Shown: one piece after another, positions 21,210-29,159 of the stretch
Position numbering within the stretch: the first letter of the stretch is position 1
Layout of the letters: every line of letters starts with the position of its first letter
Origin: Chloroflexota bacterium
GTDB taxonomy: Bacteria > Chloroflexota > Limnocylindria > Limnocylindrales > CSP1-4
DNA: 44,264 bases
Reading direction: 5' to 3'
NCBI GenBank assembly: GCA_012026785.1
Contig: VEOW01000012.1
Span: forward strand, 1-44,264
Notes under the pieces: model-generated
What the model saw: only the letters and a program-made list of their open reading frames with translations
Databases searched by the model: none
What the model was told of the DNA's origin: nothing
Program-made: the position numbers and the translations under genes

Positions 21210-22755
21210 CGAACCCAAGCTCCCGCAAGTTCGCCTCGATCAGCGCGTCGAGCCGTCGTCCCTTGGCCACCTGTTCCCGCAGGGTGGCCGTAAGCCGGCG
21301 CATCTTGTCCTCGAACGGCTCGGCGTCCTCATCGGCTTCGGTGGCACCGACGTACCGACCGGGCGTGAGGACATGGGCGTGACGACGGATTTCGTCGAGC
21401 GTCGACGACTTGCAGAACCCCGGCACGTCCGCGAACTCGCCAGCGCCGTCATCGCCGCGCCAGGCGTGATAGGTCCCAGCGATACGGGCGATCTCGTCGT
21501 CGGTCAACTCCCGGTGGGTCCGATCGACCAGCACGCCCAATGATCGGGCGTCGATGAACAGCGTCTCGCCCCGCCGGTCGCGGAACCGTCCGTTGCGCTT
21601 GTCCCGCGCGAGGAACCAGAGGCAAACCGCGATCTGGGTCGAGTAGAAGAGCTGGCCGGGCAGTGCGACCATGCAGTCGACGAGGTCGGCTTCGACGATG
21701 TTCTTGCGGATCTCGCCCTCGCCCGACTGGCTCGAGCTCATCGAACCGTTCGCGAGCACGAACCCCGCGGTGCCGCCCGGCGCGAGGTGGCTGATGAAGT
21801 GCTCGACCCAGGCGAAGTTCGCGTTGGAGGCGGGCGGGACGCCATACACCCACCGCTTGTCGTCGCGGAGCAGCTCTCCCCGCCAGTCGCTGTCGTTGAA
21901 CGGTGGGTTTGCCAGCACATGGTCCGCCTTGAGGTCCGGGTGGCGGTCGTTGTGGAACGTGTCGCCATGGGCGATCTGGGCGTCGATGCCTCGGATCGCA
22001 AGGTTCATCTTCGCGAGCCGCCAGGTCGTGTAGTTCGACTCCTGACCGTAGATGCTGATGTCGCCGATGCGCCCGGCGTGTGCCTCGATGAACTTCTCGC
22101 TCTGAACGAACATCCCGCCCGAGCCGCAGCACGGGTCGTAGACGCGGCCCCTATACGGTGCGAGCATCTCGACGAGCACTCGGACAACGTGCGCCGGCGT
22201 GTAGAACTGGCCGCCCTTCTTGCCCTCGGCCGACGCGAACTGGGCGAGGAAGTACTCGTAGACGCGGCCGAGGATGTCCTTGGCGCGATCGGCCGGGCTG
22301 CCGAGGCCGATGTCAGACACAAGGTTGATGAGCTGGCCGAGGCGTGCCTTGTCGAGGCCCGGTCGCGCGTATTCCTTTGGCAGGACGTCCTTGAGCGAGG
22401 GGTTGTCGCGCTCGATGGCCGCCATCGCGTCGTCGACGAGGGTGCCGATCGTGGGCTGGGGAGCGTTGGCCCTGAAGACCGACCAGCGGGCCTCCTTGGG
22501 GACCCAGAAGATGCGGGCGGCCCGGTACTCGTCAGGGTCCTCGGGGTCGGCGCCGCTCGCTCGCTGGGCCTCGAGCTCGGCGTGCTTCGCCTCGAACGCG
22601 TCGCTGATGTACTTAAGGAAGATCAGCCCGAGGACGACGTGCTTGTACTCGGCCGCGTCCATGTTGTTGCGGAGGGCATCCGCCGCCTGCCAGAGCTTCG
22701 CCTCGAAGCCGAGGTTCGCCCCCGTTTCCACCCTCGTGCGCGTCGCCCTCGCCAC
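21202..22755 (-). CDS. hsdM: type I restriction N6-adenine methyltransferase subunit M
   Basis: 517 residues, normal for HsdM. The N-terminal helical domain reads [21 protein letters not shown], then [15 protein letters not shown]. The catalytic domain has the AdoMet motif [15 protein letters not shown] near 203-217 and the N6-methylation motif NPPFNDSDW near 283. GTG 22755 follows GGGGAGCGATA, a good ribosome binding site. First gene of the operon hsdM-hsdS-DUF4268-hsdR-Abi_C; no clear promoter is seen in the 73-nt gap upstream, so read-through from the ung module is possible. Confidence 0.95.
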   Translation of the reverse strand: MARATRTRVETGANLGFEAKLWQAADALRNNMDAAEYKHVVLGLIFLKYISDAFEAKHAELEAQRASGADPEDPDEYRAARIFWVPKEARWSVFRANAPQPTIGTLVDDAMAAIERDNPSLKDVLPKEYARPGLDKARLGQLINLVSDIGLGSPADRAKDILGRVYEYFLAQFASAEGKKGGQFYTPAHVVRVLVEMLAPYRGRVYDPCCGSGGMFVQSEKFIEAHAGRIGDISIYGQESNYTTWRLAKMNLAIRGIDAQIAHGDTFHNDRHPDLKADHVLANPPFNDSDWRGELLRDDKRWVYGVPPASNANFAWVEHFISHLAPGGTAGFVLANGSMSSSQSGEGEIRKNIVEADLVDCMVALPGQLFYSTQIAVCLWFLARDKRNGRFRDRRGETLFIDARSLGVLVDRTHRELTDDEIARIAGTYHAWRGDDGAGEFADVPGFCKSSTLDEIRRHAHVLTPGRYVGATEADEDAEPFEDKMRRLTATLREQVAKGRRLDALIEANLRELGFGE

Positions 22756-22828
22756 TATCGCTCCCCGTCGACTGTTTTTGACCGGAGTTTACCCAGCGGC
22801 CGGTCCCCGAAGCCGGGTGCGCCGCCCC

Positions 22829-23542
22829 CTAGAGACTCCAGTCGATGGGCGGCTGACCTTGGCTAACCAGGTCGTCATTGGCCGCCACGAAGCCGGCGTG
22901 GCCTCGGAAGTAGCGGCTGTACGAAAACGGCGACGGATGGCCGGCCTCGATCACGATGTGGCGACCGCCCTCGATCAGATGGCGCTTGGCGCGAGCGTCT
23001 CGACCCCAGAGCAGGAACACAATTGGCCTCGGCGAGGCCGCGACGGCCTGGATGACGGCATCTGTGAACGGCTCCCAGCCTTTCCGCCGATGACTGCCAG
23101 CCCTGCCTTGCTCGACCGTCAAGACCGCGTTGAGGAGCAGGACGCCTCGTCGTGCCCACGGCTCGAGCGAGTGGCCAATCGGCGTGACTGGGAGCTCGCG
23201 GAGGATGTTCCGCAGTGACGGTGGCGCCACGACGCCGTTTGGGACCGAGAAGGCCAGGCCTTGTGCCTGACCCGGCTGGTGGTACGGATCCTGACCAAGA
23301 ACGACGGCACGGATGGAATCGGGGGGAGTAAGCACAAAGGCGTTGAAGACGAGCTCAGAGGCGGGGTAGACGGTCACCCGCGCACGCTCGCCCTCGAGGA
23401 AGCCAGCGAGCGTTGAGAAGCTGGGATCCGCTACAGCTTCGCCGAGGATGCCTCGCCACGAGGTGGGTATCGCGGACGCGAGCCGGTCCCGAGCCGTCGC
23501 TCGGTACCGCGATGGGTCCGCCGATGACCTACGACGTGCCAC
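22829..23542 (-). CDS. ung: uracil-DNA glycosylase, family 1
   Basis: 237 residues. The catalytic loop GQDPYHQPGQ (83-92, general base D85) and the leucine-loop motif HPSPFS (202-207) are both intact, as is LLLNAVLTV (138 region). It removes uracil from DNA as the first step of base excision repair. GTG 23542 lies inside the end of the DUF4411 gene (overlap 14 nt); the frame is open further up but family homology begins near residue 17. Its position inside a defence/TA island rather than a housekeeping context is unusual; ung may be co-transcribed with the TA module, which is headed by an SOS-like operator. Confidence 0.92.
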   Translation of the reverse strand: MARRRSSADPSRYRATARDRLASAIPTSWRGILGEAVADPSFSTLAGFLEGERARVTVYPASELVFNAFVLTPPDSIRAVVLGQDPYHQPGQAQGLAFSVPNGVVAPPSLRNILRELPVTPIGHSLEPWARRGVLLLNAVLTVEQGRAGSHRRKGWEPFTDAVIQAVAASPRPIVFLLWGRDARAKRHLIEGGRHIVIEAGHPSPFSYSRYFRGHAGFVAANDDLVSQGQPPIDWSL

Positions 23543-24059
23543 CAAAGCCCAATCCCTCAGCCCCGAGCATCTCGGTGAAGTCATGATGCGTGACCATCCG
23601 CCGGAGGCAGACGTCACGGATGCCGCCGGACTTCATCTCCTCGGAGACCACGATCCCCAAGCTCGCGGCGTCGAACAGTGTGGGCTGGCTGGCGGTCACC
23701 GCTTCGGCGAGGGCAATGACCCAGGGGTCAGCTTCCTCGGACCCCCGCGGCGCCGTTGGATCGACCAGCCGCTGACCAGGCTCCCTCAGGATTTCGGCAA
23801 CCCGTCCGGCGTGCTCCCCTCGTGGCCGAAAGACCGACCTGTGCGCATTCGCCCATTGGCCGATGCGGTCGTTGTTCTTGGTGATCTCGGGGAGCACGAG
23901 ACCCGGCGAGATGAGGCGCTCCTCATCCGCCAGGCGATCGAGTAGTCGCCACACCTCGGCATAGAAGGCAACCTGGCTCTGCCGTTCTCCGAACGAGCGC
24001 TGGCAATAGACAAAGCTGCTCGTGTCGACGCAGTAGATCCGGCGGATCTCGGTCGACAC
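23529..24059 (-). CDS. DUF4411 family PIN-like toxin
   Basis: A 176-residue PIN-fold protein. The N-terminus YCVDTSSFVYCQR places D12 at the first acidic position, KNNDRIGQWA carries a central conserved stretch, and EEADPWVIALAEAV gives the second acidic cluster before VVSEE. PIN toxins cleave RNA. DUF4411 genes are known partners of XRE-ImmA/IrrE genes, and such a gene lies 3 nt upstream. The pair is therefore read as a toxin-antitoxin-like module. Confidence 0.82.
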   Translation of the reverse strand: MSTEIRRIYCVDTSSFVYCQRSFGERQSQVAFYAEVWRLLDRLADEERLISPGLVLPEITKNNDRIGQWANAHRSVFRPRGEHAGRVAEILREPGQRLVDPTAPRGSEEADPWVIALAEAVTASQPTLFDAASLGIVVSEEMKSGGIRDVCLRRMVTHHDFTEMLGAEGLGFGGTS

Positions 24060-24062
24060 GCG

Positions 24063-25223
24063 TCACTCGTATCTGGGCTCGCCATGGAGGCGAGCCAGAT
24101 CGCCCGTCCCAAGGCTGAGCGCTCGAAGCACGCGCGTCGGTTCCACGGCGCCGCGATCGACGGCCGACAGCAGGCCGTCGAGGAGGACGCCGCCGTAGCG
24201 ACTGCTCGCGAGCTTCCACCGCGGAATACCCGACCTCTCCTCGTCGTCGAGTTCAGGTCGCTTCTTTCGCACCGGATGCCGCAGCTTCGGCCAGAGCGCC
24301 GAGAACCGATCGTCCGAGACCAGGCCGAGTTCGCGGATCCGATACCAGATCACCTGCCCACTCACGCGGTACCGGCTGCCGAGTACACCGAGCAGCCGAA
24401 CGGCTTCGTCGTCGTCGCGCTCCGCGGGGATCTCGTGAACCTCCGGTCGCGCGCGGAGGTCGTCGGCCGGAACGAGAACCGCGCCGGCGAGGCGGTTGCA
24501 GCGTGCCTCGAGCGAGCCACTCGAGAATCGCGGACCGAAGCGCCACGGATCGCAGATCCCGCCATCGTGCGCGAGCACGAGATGGCCCAGTTCGTGAAGG
24601 AGCGTGAAGATCCTGGCGTTGATCCAGTCGCCCTGGTTCACGAAGATCACGGGGGGTCCGCCGTTCGCCGCCGGGAGCGACAGACCTTGAAGCTCGGCAT
24701 CGGGCAGGCGGTGTTGGAGGACGAGCACGCCGATCCTGCCAAGTGCCAGACGCCAAGCGGCGAAGGCGGCGTCCGCGCTCTTCCAACGCAGTTGGTCGTC
24801 TAGCTTGATGCCAAGCGCAGCTCGCACAACCGTCGCGGCTTGGACTCCGGGACCTACAGTCGGCAAGGCTGGTGGCGGAAGCACATGTACCTCGCCGAGC
24901 AGAACCTGAAGCTGGCGAGCTCGGCGCAGTTCCCGCCGGGCCGTCCGACTCAATCGGTCATGGCCCCCACCAGGTGCTCTGAAGTCGGGCGGTGGCGCGG
25001 GAACCTGAGGTCGCGCCGGCAGCAGCAGGACATTGACCGACACTCCGTACTCGTCGGCAAGCCGCTCAAGCTGCCCATAGGTCGGCTGAGATCGGCCAGC
25101 TTCCCAGTCGCGGATCGCCTCCTCGGGCTGACCGGTGCGTTCGGACGCGTCGGCCAGGCTTGCCAGCGCCGACTGGCGCGCCCAGACAAGGACGTCGGGT
25201 GCAACGGGTATCTGCTCGCGCAT
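24063..25223 (-). CDS. XRE-type regulator with ImmA/IrrE metallopeptidase domain (DUF4411 partner)
   Basis: 386 residues. The N-terminus (11-70) is a degenerate XRE helix-turn-helix (WARQSALASLADASERTGQ, then IRDWEAGRSQPTYGQLERLADEYGV). Residues ~190-290 form an ImmA/IrrE peptidase with H210-E211-L-G-H214 in LLHELGHLVLAH and RCNRLAGAVLVPADDL. The C-terminal basic tail is unassigned. It precedes DUF4411 by 3 nt and is the first gene of the minus-strand TA-ung group. Upstream lies a perfect inverted repeat that could be its own operator. Confidence 0.85.
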   Translation of the reverse strand: MREQIPVAPDVLVWARQSALASLADASERTGQPEEAIRDWEAGRSQPTYGQLERLADEYGVSVNVLLLPARPQVPAPPPDFRAPGGGHDRLSRTARRELRRARQLQVLLGEVHVLPPPALPTVGPGVQAATVVRAALGIKLDDQLRWKSADAAFAAWRLALGRIGVLVLQHRLPDAELQGLSLPAANGGPPVIFVNQGDWINARIFTLLHELGHLVLAHDGGICDPWRFGPRFSSGSLEARCNRLAGAVLVPADDLRARPEVHEIPAERDDDEAVRLLGVLGSRYRVSGQVIWYRIRELGLVSDDRFSALWPKLRHPVRKKRPELDDEERSGIPRWKLASSRYGGVLLDGLLSAVDRGAVEPTRVLRALSLGTGDLARLHGEPRYE

Positions 25224-25271
25224 CAGGGAACCCTCATGACAACACGGTAAACGCTCCGCGGCTATTGCCTA

Positions 25272-25290
25272 GGCCCACTTTCGGTGGGTC
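25272..25290. promoter_or_regulatory. stem-loop in the leader of the XRE/ImmA gene
   Basis: GGCCCAC and GTGGGTC pair (one G-T) around the loop TTTCG, about 50-70 nt upstream of the minus-strand start. It may act as an RNA hairpin or protein site. No T-run follows on either strand. Confidence 0.4.
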
Positions 25291-25301
25291 ACGGACGAGA
25301 A

Positions 25302-25317
25302 TAGAACAGGTGTTCTA
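25302..25317. promoter_or_regulatory. LexA/SOS-box-like palindrome in the divergent intergenic region
   Basis: TAGAACA and TGTTCTA are perfect inverted repeats around GG. The core GAACAGGTGTTC fits the Gram-positive SOS (Cheo) box GAACRNRYGTTC at every position. It lies between the divergent TA-ung group and the Phd/Tad genes. It could equally be an operator for the adjacent XRE protein. Confidence 0.5.
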
Positions 25318-25375
25318 GTGACGGCCCTGTCGGCGAGACATGATGTCGATACACTAAACAATACACAAAACTCCC

Positions 25376-25411
25376 TTGTCACGCATCGGTCGTGGTGGTA
25401 GGGTCGCCGGC
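25376..25411 (+). promoter_or_regulatory. leaderless-type promoter of the Phd/Tad operon
   Basis: TTGTCA (25376-25381), a 17-nt spacer and TAGGGT (25399-25404) are followed only 7 nt later by ATG 25412. That puts the transcription start at or next to the A of the ATG, and no ribosome binding site fits between. Confidence 0.55.
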
Positions 25412-25705
25412 ATGGAACAGGTCATCCCGAGCGGCGCACTTCGGCGGCAGCCGGGCATCTGCCTAGCCCGCGCGGCACAGGGGGAGACGTTCGTGGTCCT
25501 CCGGCACGGCCGCCCGATCGCGCTCCTGCGGCCACCGCGGGAGGAAGAGGTCACCGAGCGCCGCTCCGCAACGCTCCTGTGGCGGAACATGCGCGACCTG
25601 CTCGCCGAGGGGCGGCGCAAGCCGCTGCTGATCACCTGGTACGGGGTCGGCACCGCTGTCCTCGAGCCACTACCTGACGGGTATCAAGAGGGAGGCGAGC
25701 CGTGA
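25412..25705 (+). CDS. Phd/YefM-like DNA-binding protein, no toxin partner
   Basis: 97 residues. The N-terminal ~50 carry the Phd/YefM pattern: VIPSGALRRQPGICLARAAQGETFVVLRHGRPIALLRP matches the helix-strand-strand core of prevent-host-death antitoxins. The C-terminal half (ATLLWRNMRDLLAEGRRKPLLITWYGVGTAVLEPL) does not resemble a usual toxin-binding tail. The stop overlaps the next start (GTGA). No Doc, YoeB or PIN toxin follows; the next gene is another Phd-like protein and then pilus genes. A role as transcriptional regulator of the pilus operon is inferred. Confidence 0.68.
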   Translation: MEQVIPSGALRRQPGICLARAAQGETFVVLRHGRPIALLRPPREEEVTERRSATLLWRNMRDLLAEGRRKPLLITWYGVGTAVLEPLPDGYQEGGEP

Positions 25706-26295
25706 TCGCGGGCGAGTTGCGGACGATGCCCATGCACGAGCTGCGGGACAAGGCCAGCCTCGCGATCGCCTACGCCGCGGCCGGCACGCCGGTGATGGTC
25801 TTCCAGCACGGTGACCCCTCGGCCGTCCTGATCGCGCCCGAGGAGGCCGAGCGCTGGATCGCCATCGAGCGCTCACTCTCGGCGCTCCACGGGCTCGACG
25901 TCTACCCCGAACTCGCCGACGACACGGCGAGCCTCGGTGCCGTCGTCGCCGGTCGCGAGCGGCCGAACGCGACTGCTGTCAGGAAGCTCGCGCGCGAGGA
26001 GCGCCAGATCCTCGACATCCCGAGGACGATCGGCATCACCGAGATCCAGCGTCGGCTGGCCTCGATCCTTACTGAGATCGGCGAGGGCCGGCCGACGACG
26101 ATCTACTCGTCGGGCAAGTTCGTCGGCGTCTTCATCACGCCGGCCGAGTACTACCGCCTCCGCAAGCTCTCCCGCGTGGTCAGCTGGTTCCGGACGGCCG
26201 GGCTCGAGCTGGCGACCGCCGACGAGGCGGCAATCGCCGAGTTCGTCCGCCGCCTCCGCGAGGGCGCGTCCTCGGCCTCCGAGGCCGCCGGCTGA
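25702..26295 (+). CDS. tandem Phd/YefM-like two-domain protein
   Basis: 197 residues with two Phd-like units. The first is MHELRDKASLAIAYAAAGTPVMVFQHGDPSAVLIAPEEAERW (about 10-53). The second is IGITEIQRRLASILTEIGEGRPTTIYSSGKFVGVFITPAEYYRL (about 112-155). A fused pair would bind DNA as a built-in dimer. The C-terminus (AIAEFVRRLREGAS) is helical. GTG 25702 overlaps the previous stop, and the VirB2-like gene starts 11 nt after this stop. Without a toxin it is most likely a regulator of the downstream operon. Confidence 0.7.
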   Translation: MIAGELRTMPMHELRDKASLAIAYAAAGTPVMVFQHGDPSAVLIAPEEAERWIAIERSLSALHGLDVYPELADDTASLGAVVAGRERPNATAVRKLAREERQILDIPRTIGITEIQRRLASILTEIGEGRPTTIYSSGKFVGVFITPAEYYRLRKLSRVVSWFRTAGLELATADEAAIAEFVRRLREGASSASEAAG

Positions 26296-26305
26296 GGGCC
26301 GACCA

Positions 26306-26698
26306 ATGCGTCCTCCCGTCCGCGCCTTCACCGCCGCTTACCTGCCAGTTATCTGCGCCTTCGCTGCGGCTCTCCTGCTGCTCGCCTGGGTCTCCCCGGT
26401 TTTTGCTGCCGAGACCGTCCCGTCGGGGGCCCAGAAGGCGCTCGCCCCGGTTACGAAGATGATCGCGACCCTCGTCGCGATCGCGATCGGGCTGGGCATC
26501 GCGATCTGCGGCGCGGTCATCGTGTGGGGCGGCATCGAGAAGACCCTGGCCGGCGCGAACACCGACGCTGAACACCGCGCCCAGAAGCGGATCACCAACG
26601 GGATCATGGGACTTGTCTGGATGGTCCTTGCGGGCGTCATCGTCAGCACGATCACCGCGATCGCCGTCGCCTACGGCCTGATCGAGAAGCCCTTCTGA
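26306..26698 (+). CDS. VirB2/TrbC-like small membrane pilin-type protein
   Basis: 130 residues. A signal peptide (about 1-34, ending VSPVFA-AE) is followed by two long hydrophobic helices (about 45-72 and 95-118) separated by a short polar loop with TDAEHRAQKRITNG. That layout is typical of TrbC/VirB2 pilins of type IV secretion systems. The start ATG 26306 sits at the beginning of the signal peptide; upstream codons in this frame shadow the Phd gene. It heads a block of T4SS-like proteins followed by Tad genes, so it may be a membrane component rather than a conjugative pilin. Confidence 0.72.
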   Translation: MRPPVRAFTAAYLPVICAFAAALLLLAWVSPVFAAETVPSGAQKALAPVTKMIATLVAIAIGLGIAICGAVIVWGGIEKTLAGANTDAEHRAQKRITNGIMGLVWMVLAGVIVSTITAIAVAYGLIEKPF

Positions 26699-26706
26699 CG
26701 TGGCCG

Positions 26707-27804
26707 ATGGCGACCCTCGCTCGACCCCGGCCGCACCTCTCCGACAGACTTCTCCGCCTGACGGCGCCGGCGCCCGTCGCACCGCTCGCGCTCCTCCTCC
26801 TGGCCATGGCGCTCGGTGGCCTCGGTCTCACCGTTCTGGGCCGTTCGTCCAGCATGCCGGCGACCCCGGCGACCGTGATCGAGACCGAGGCCGCCGATCT
26901 TCCCCGCGGCGACCTGCCGATCATCGGGGACCCGATCCGTGACCTCACGATCTGGTGGTCGAACCGCCTGACCGACGCGAACCGCGCTGCGCTCGGCAGC
27001 CTCGCCGGCCGGCAGCTGACACCGATCGATCCGATGGCCGACAACGTCGTCAAGGACTTGTACGGGAAGATCCTGCTCGTCACGATCCCGCTGCTCACCC
27101 TCGGCGGGCTGATCCTCGGCTACTTGATCATGACCAGCCGGACGACCGGCGAGTCGGCCTACACGGCGCGCGCCGTGACGCCGCGCTTCGTCGTCGGGGC
27201 GACGCTGTCGATCCTCGGCATCTTCCTCGTGTCGGTCTTTGCCCAGTTCGTCATCGCGACCGACGCGGCTATGGTTGGCGTGGCCGTCACCCCGGAGGGC
27301 GCGGTCGGCGGCTCGGACGCTTGGCCGGCCGGCGGCGGCGTGTTCCAGGTCCTCCAGAACGCGAGCTTCGACCCGCGCGTCACCGAGGGCCCGAACAACT
27401 GGAACACCGGCGCCTGGCTGTCGGCGGGGCTCTCGGCGGCGATCCTCGTGAACTTCCTCCAGATGGTCAATGCCGCGCTGTCGGCGGTTGAGCGGCTCCT
27501 CGTCCTTGTCGGACCGATCTGCCTCGCGGCATACGCGCTGCCGGCGACCCAGCGGATCACGAACGGCTGGCTGAAGGTCTTGCTCGCGATCCTCACGGTC
27601 CGGTTCGCCTGGACGATCGTGTTCGTCCTGTTCAGCCTGCAGGCGCTCGGTCATATCGGCCCCGACGGGAATCCACCGACCGTCGGCGACACGAACATGC
27701 TGCTCGGGCTCGCGACCGGCTGTGCGCTCCTCATGTTCCTGCTCCCGTTCGCCCTGATCCCGGCCGCGCTGTCGGGGCCCGGGCCGCTGCGGACCGAGAC
27801 GTGA
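26707..27804 (+). CDS. VirB6/TrbL-like polytopic membrane protein
   Basis: 365 residues with about six predicted membrane helices: near 24-45, 118-142, 158-182, 242-265, 280-305 and 330-356. A long extracytoplasmic loop lies between the first two, and a second carries GGSDAWPAGGGVF...FDPRVTEGPNNWNTG. This resembles VirB6/TrbL inner-membrane channel proteins. It starts 8 nt after the VirB2-like gene and its stop overlaps the next gene (ATGA-like at 27801). Sequence identity to VirB6 families is low, so the call rests on topology and neighbourhood. Confidence 0.6.
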   Translation: MATLARPRPHLSDRLLRLTAPAPVAPLALLLLAMALGGLGLTVLGRSSSMPATPATVIETEAADLPRGDLPIIGDPIRDLTIWWSNRLTDANRAALGSLAGRQLTPIDPMADNVVKDLYGKILLVTIPLLTLGGLILGYLIMTSRTTGESAYTARAVTPRFVVGATLSILGIFLVSVFAQFVIATDAAMVGVAVTPEGAVGGSDAWPAGGGVFQVLQNASFDPRVTEGPNNWNTGAWLSAGLSAAILVNFLQMVNAALSAVERLLVLVGPICLAAYALPATQRITNGWLKVLLAILTVRFAWTIVFVLFSLQALGHIGPDGNPPTVGDTNMLLGLATGCALLMFLLPFALIPAALSGPGPLRTET

Positions 27805-29159
27805 ACGAGCGAGGGCTCGTCGAGGTCCCCGAGAACGCCGTTCGGGACGAGCCGATCGCGTTCGGGCTGACCGGCGTCCAGCTCGGCATCTGCGGGCTCG
27901 CGGTCCTGGCGGCGGCGGTCCTCAACCTGCTGCCGCTCTGGGAGCCGGTCCGGCTCGTCCTCATCGTCCTCGGCGCCGGGCCGGTATTCGTCGCCGCGGC
28001 GCTGCCGATTCGCGGCGAGCCCGCGTACCGCTGGCTCGTTCGCGCCGTTCGGCACTGGCGGGGGAGGCGGGTCTGGCAGGCCGAGCTCCAGGCCCCAGAT
28101 AAGCCGGAAATAAGCGGGGTGGACGAGACTGGGACAATCAGTCTCCCTGAACCTGCGATGACCGAACCGCCTGTCCCTCAAGCCGCTGAGGAGCGGGAGG
28201 CGCCGCCGGCCATACCAGCCGCGTCCCCTGCGGGTCCGCGCCTGCGTGTCGTGGGATCCGAGCGAGACGCCGAAACCGAGCCCGAATCCGCCTCGCCCGT
28301 CCCGCACCTGCTGGGCGGGCTCCACGTCGTCTGCTTCATGTCCTTCGCGGGCGGCGTAGGCAAGACGACGCTCGCGGTCGAGGCCGCCTCGCTTGTCGGC
28401 TCTCGCGCCCGGTACCGGACGCTCCACGGCGAGACGCGACCGCTCCGCGTCCTCCTCCTCGACGCCGCGCGAATGAGCCCGGCGGCGTCACTGCGTCTCG
28501 GGCTCGACTCCGACACCGTCTCGCGGCTCAACACGCGCTACGACTGGCCGGACCCGGTGACGTTCGAGAAGCGGGCCGTCGAGACCCGCTACGGCGTGAC
28601 CCTTCTGGCTCTGCCCCAGCTGCCGATGCAGGGCCTCGGCCCCGAGCTGCCGTTCGGGCCGATTGAGGCGGCTGGCGTGCTCGACGCGGCCGGCCAGGCG
28701 GGCTTCCAACTCGTGGTCGTCGACCTCGGCTCGTCGCTCGAAGAGGGACATCGGTACTTCATCAGCCAGGCGGCGAGCGTCCTTGGCGTCGTGACGCCGC
28801 GGGTCGAAGCGCTGCCCGACGTCATCCGGATCACCTCCTACATCCGCGCCAGGGGCGCCGGTCGCAAGCTCGCGTTCGTCGCCAACCGGGCGACCGACGA
28901 GGGCTCGCTGCCGGCCCTCGCCGACGAGGAGCAGGTGCCGATCGTCGCCACGATCCCGGACCTGCCGGCGTTCGATGTCGCCGGCGATCGCGGCGTCCCG
29001 GCGTGGACCGACGACGCCGAGGTCGAGGAGGTCCTGCACCCGCTGGCGACGGCGGTCTGGTCGCTATTCCCGGGCGTGCCGACCTCGAGCGAGCACCGCT
29101 TCAGCGGTCTCGCTGCGAGCTTCCGGCGGCTGCTCGGCGCGCGGGGAGGGCGGCGATGA
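27801..29159 (+). CDS. PrgI-like membrane domain fused to a TadZ/CpaE-type ParA ATPase
   Basis: 452 residues. Residues 1-95 have two membrane helices (about 21-46 and 49-70) followed by GEPAYRWLVRAVRHWR, the pattern of PrgI (VirB3-like) proteins. An acidic, proline-rich linker spans ~97-168. Residues ~172-430 are a TadZ/CpaE-type P-loop ATPase with AGGVGKTT (183-190), DAARMSPAASL and LVVVDLGSSL. The usual signature lysine of KGGxGKT is alanine here (A183). TadZ places the pilus machine at the cell pole; fusion to a membrane domain would anchor it directly. The stop overlaps tadA (ATGA). Confidence 0.76.
   Translation: MNERGLVEVPENAVRDEPIAFGLTGVQLGICGLAVLAAAVLNLLPLWEPVRLVLIVLGAGPVFVAAALPIRGEPAYRWLVRAVRHWRGRRVWQAELQAPDKPEISGVDETGTISLPEPAMTEPPVPQAAEEREAPPAIPAASPAGPRLRVVGSERDAETEPESASPVPHLLGGLHVVCFMSFAGGVGKTTLAVEAASLVGSRARYRTLHGETRPLRVLLLDAARMSPAASLRLGLDSDTVSRLNTRYDWPDPVTFEKRAVETRYGVTLLALPQLPMQGLGPELPFGPIEAAGVLDAAGQAGFQLVVVDLGSSLEEGHRYFISQAASVLGVVTPRVEALPDVIRITSYIRARGAGRKLAFVANRATDEGSLPALADEEQVPIVATIPDLPAFDVAGDRGVPAWTDDAEVEEVLHPLATAVWSLFPGVPTSSEHRFSGLAASFRRLLGARGGRR

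Noticed and set aside
25172-25200. TGGCGCGCCC near 25173 repeats part of the tRNA-like fragment at 8884, as if it were the other attachment site
   Set aside because: Only ten bases match, alignment needs gaps beyond them, and the sequence is coding (V-W-A-R-Q) in the XRE-ImmA gene.
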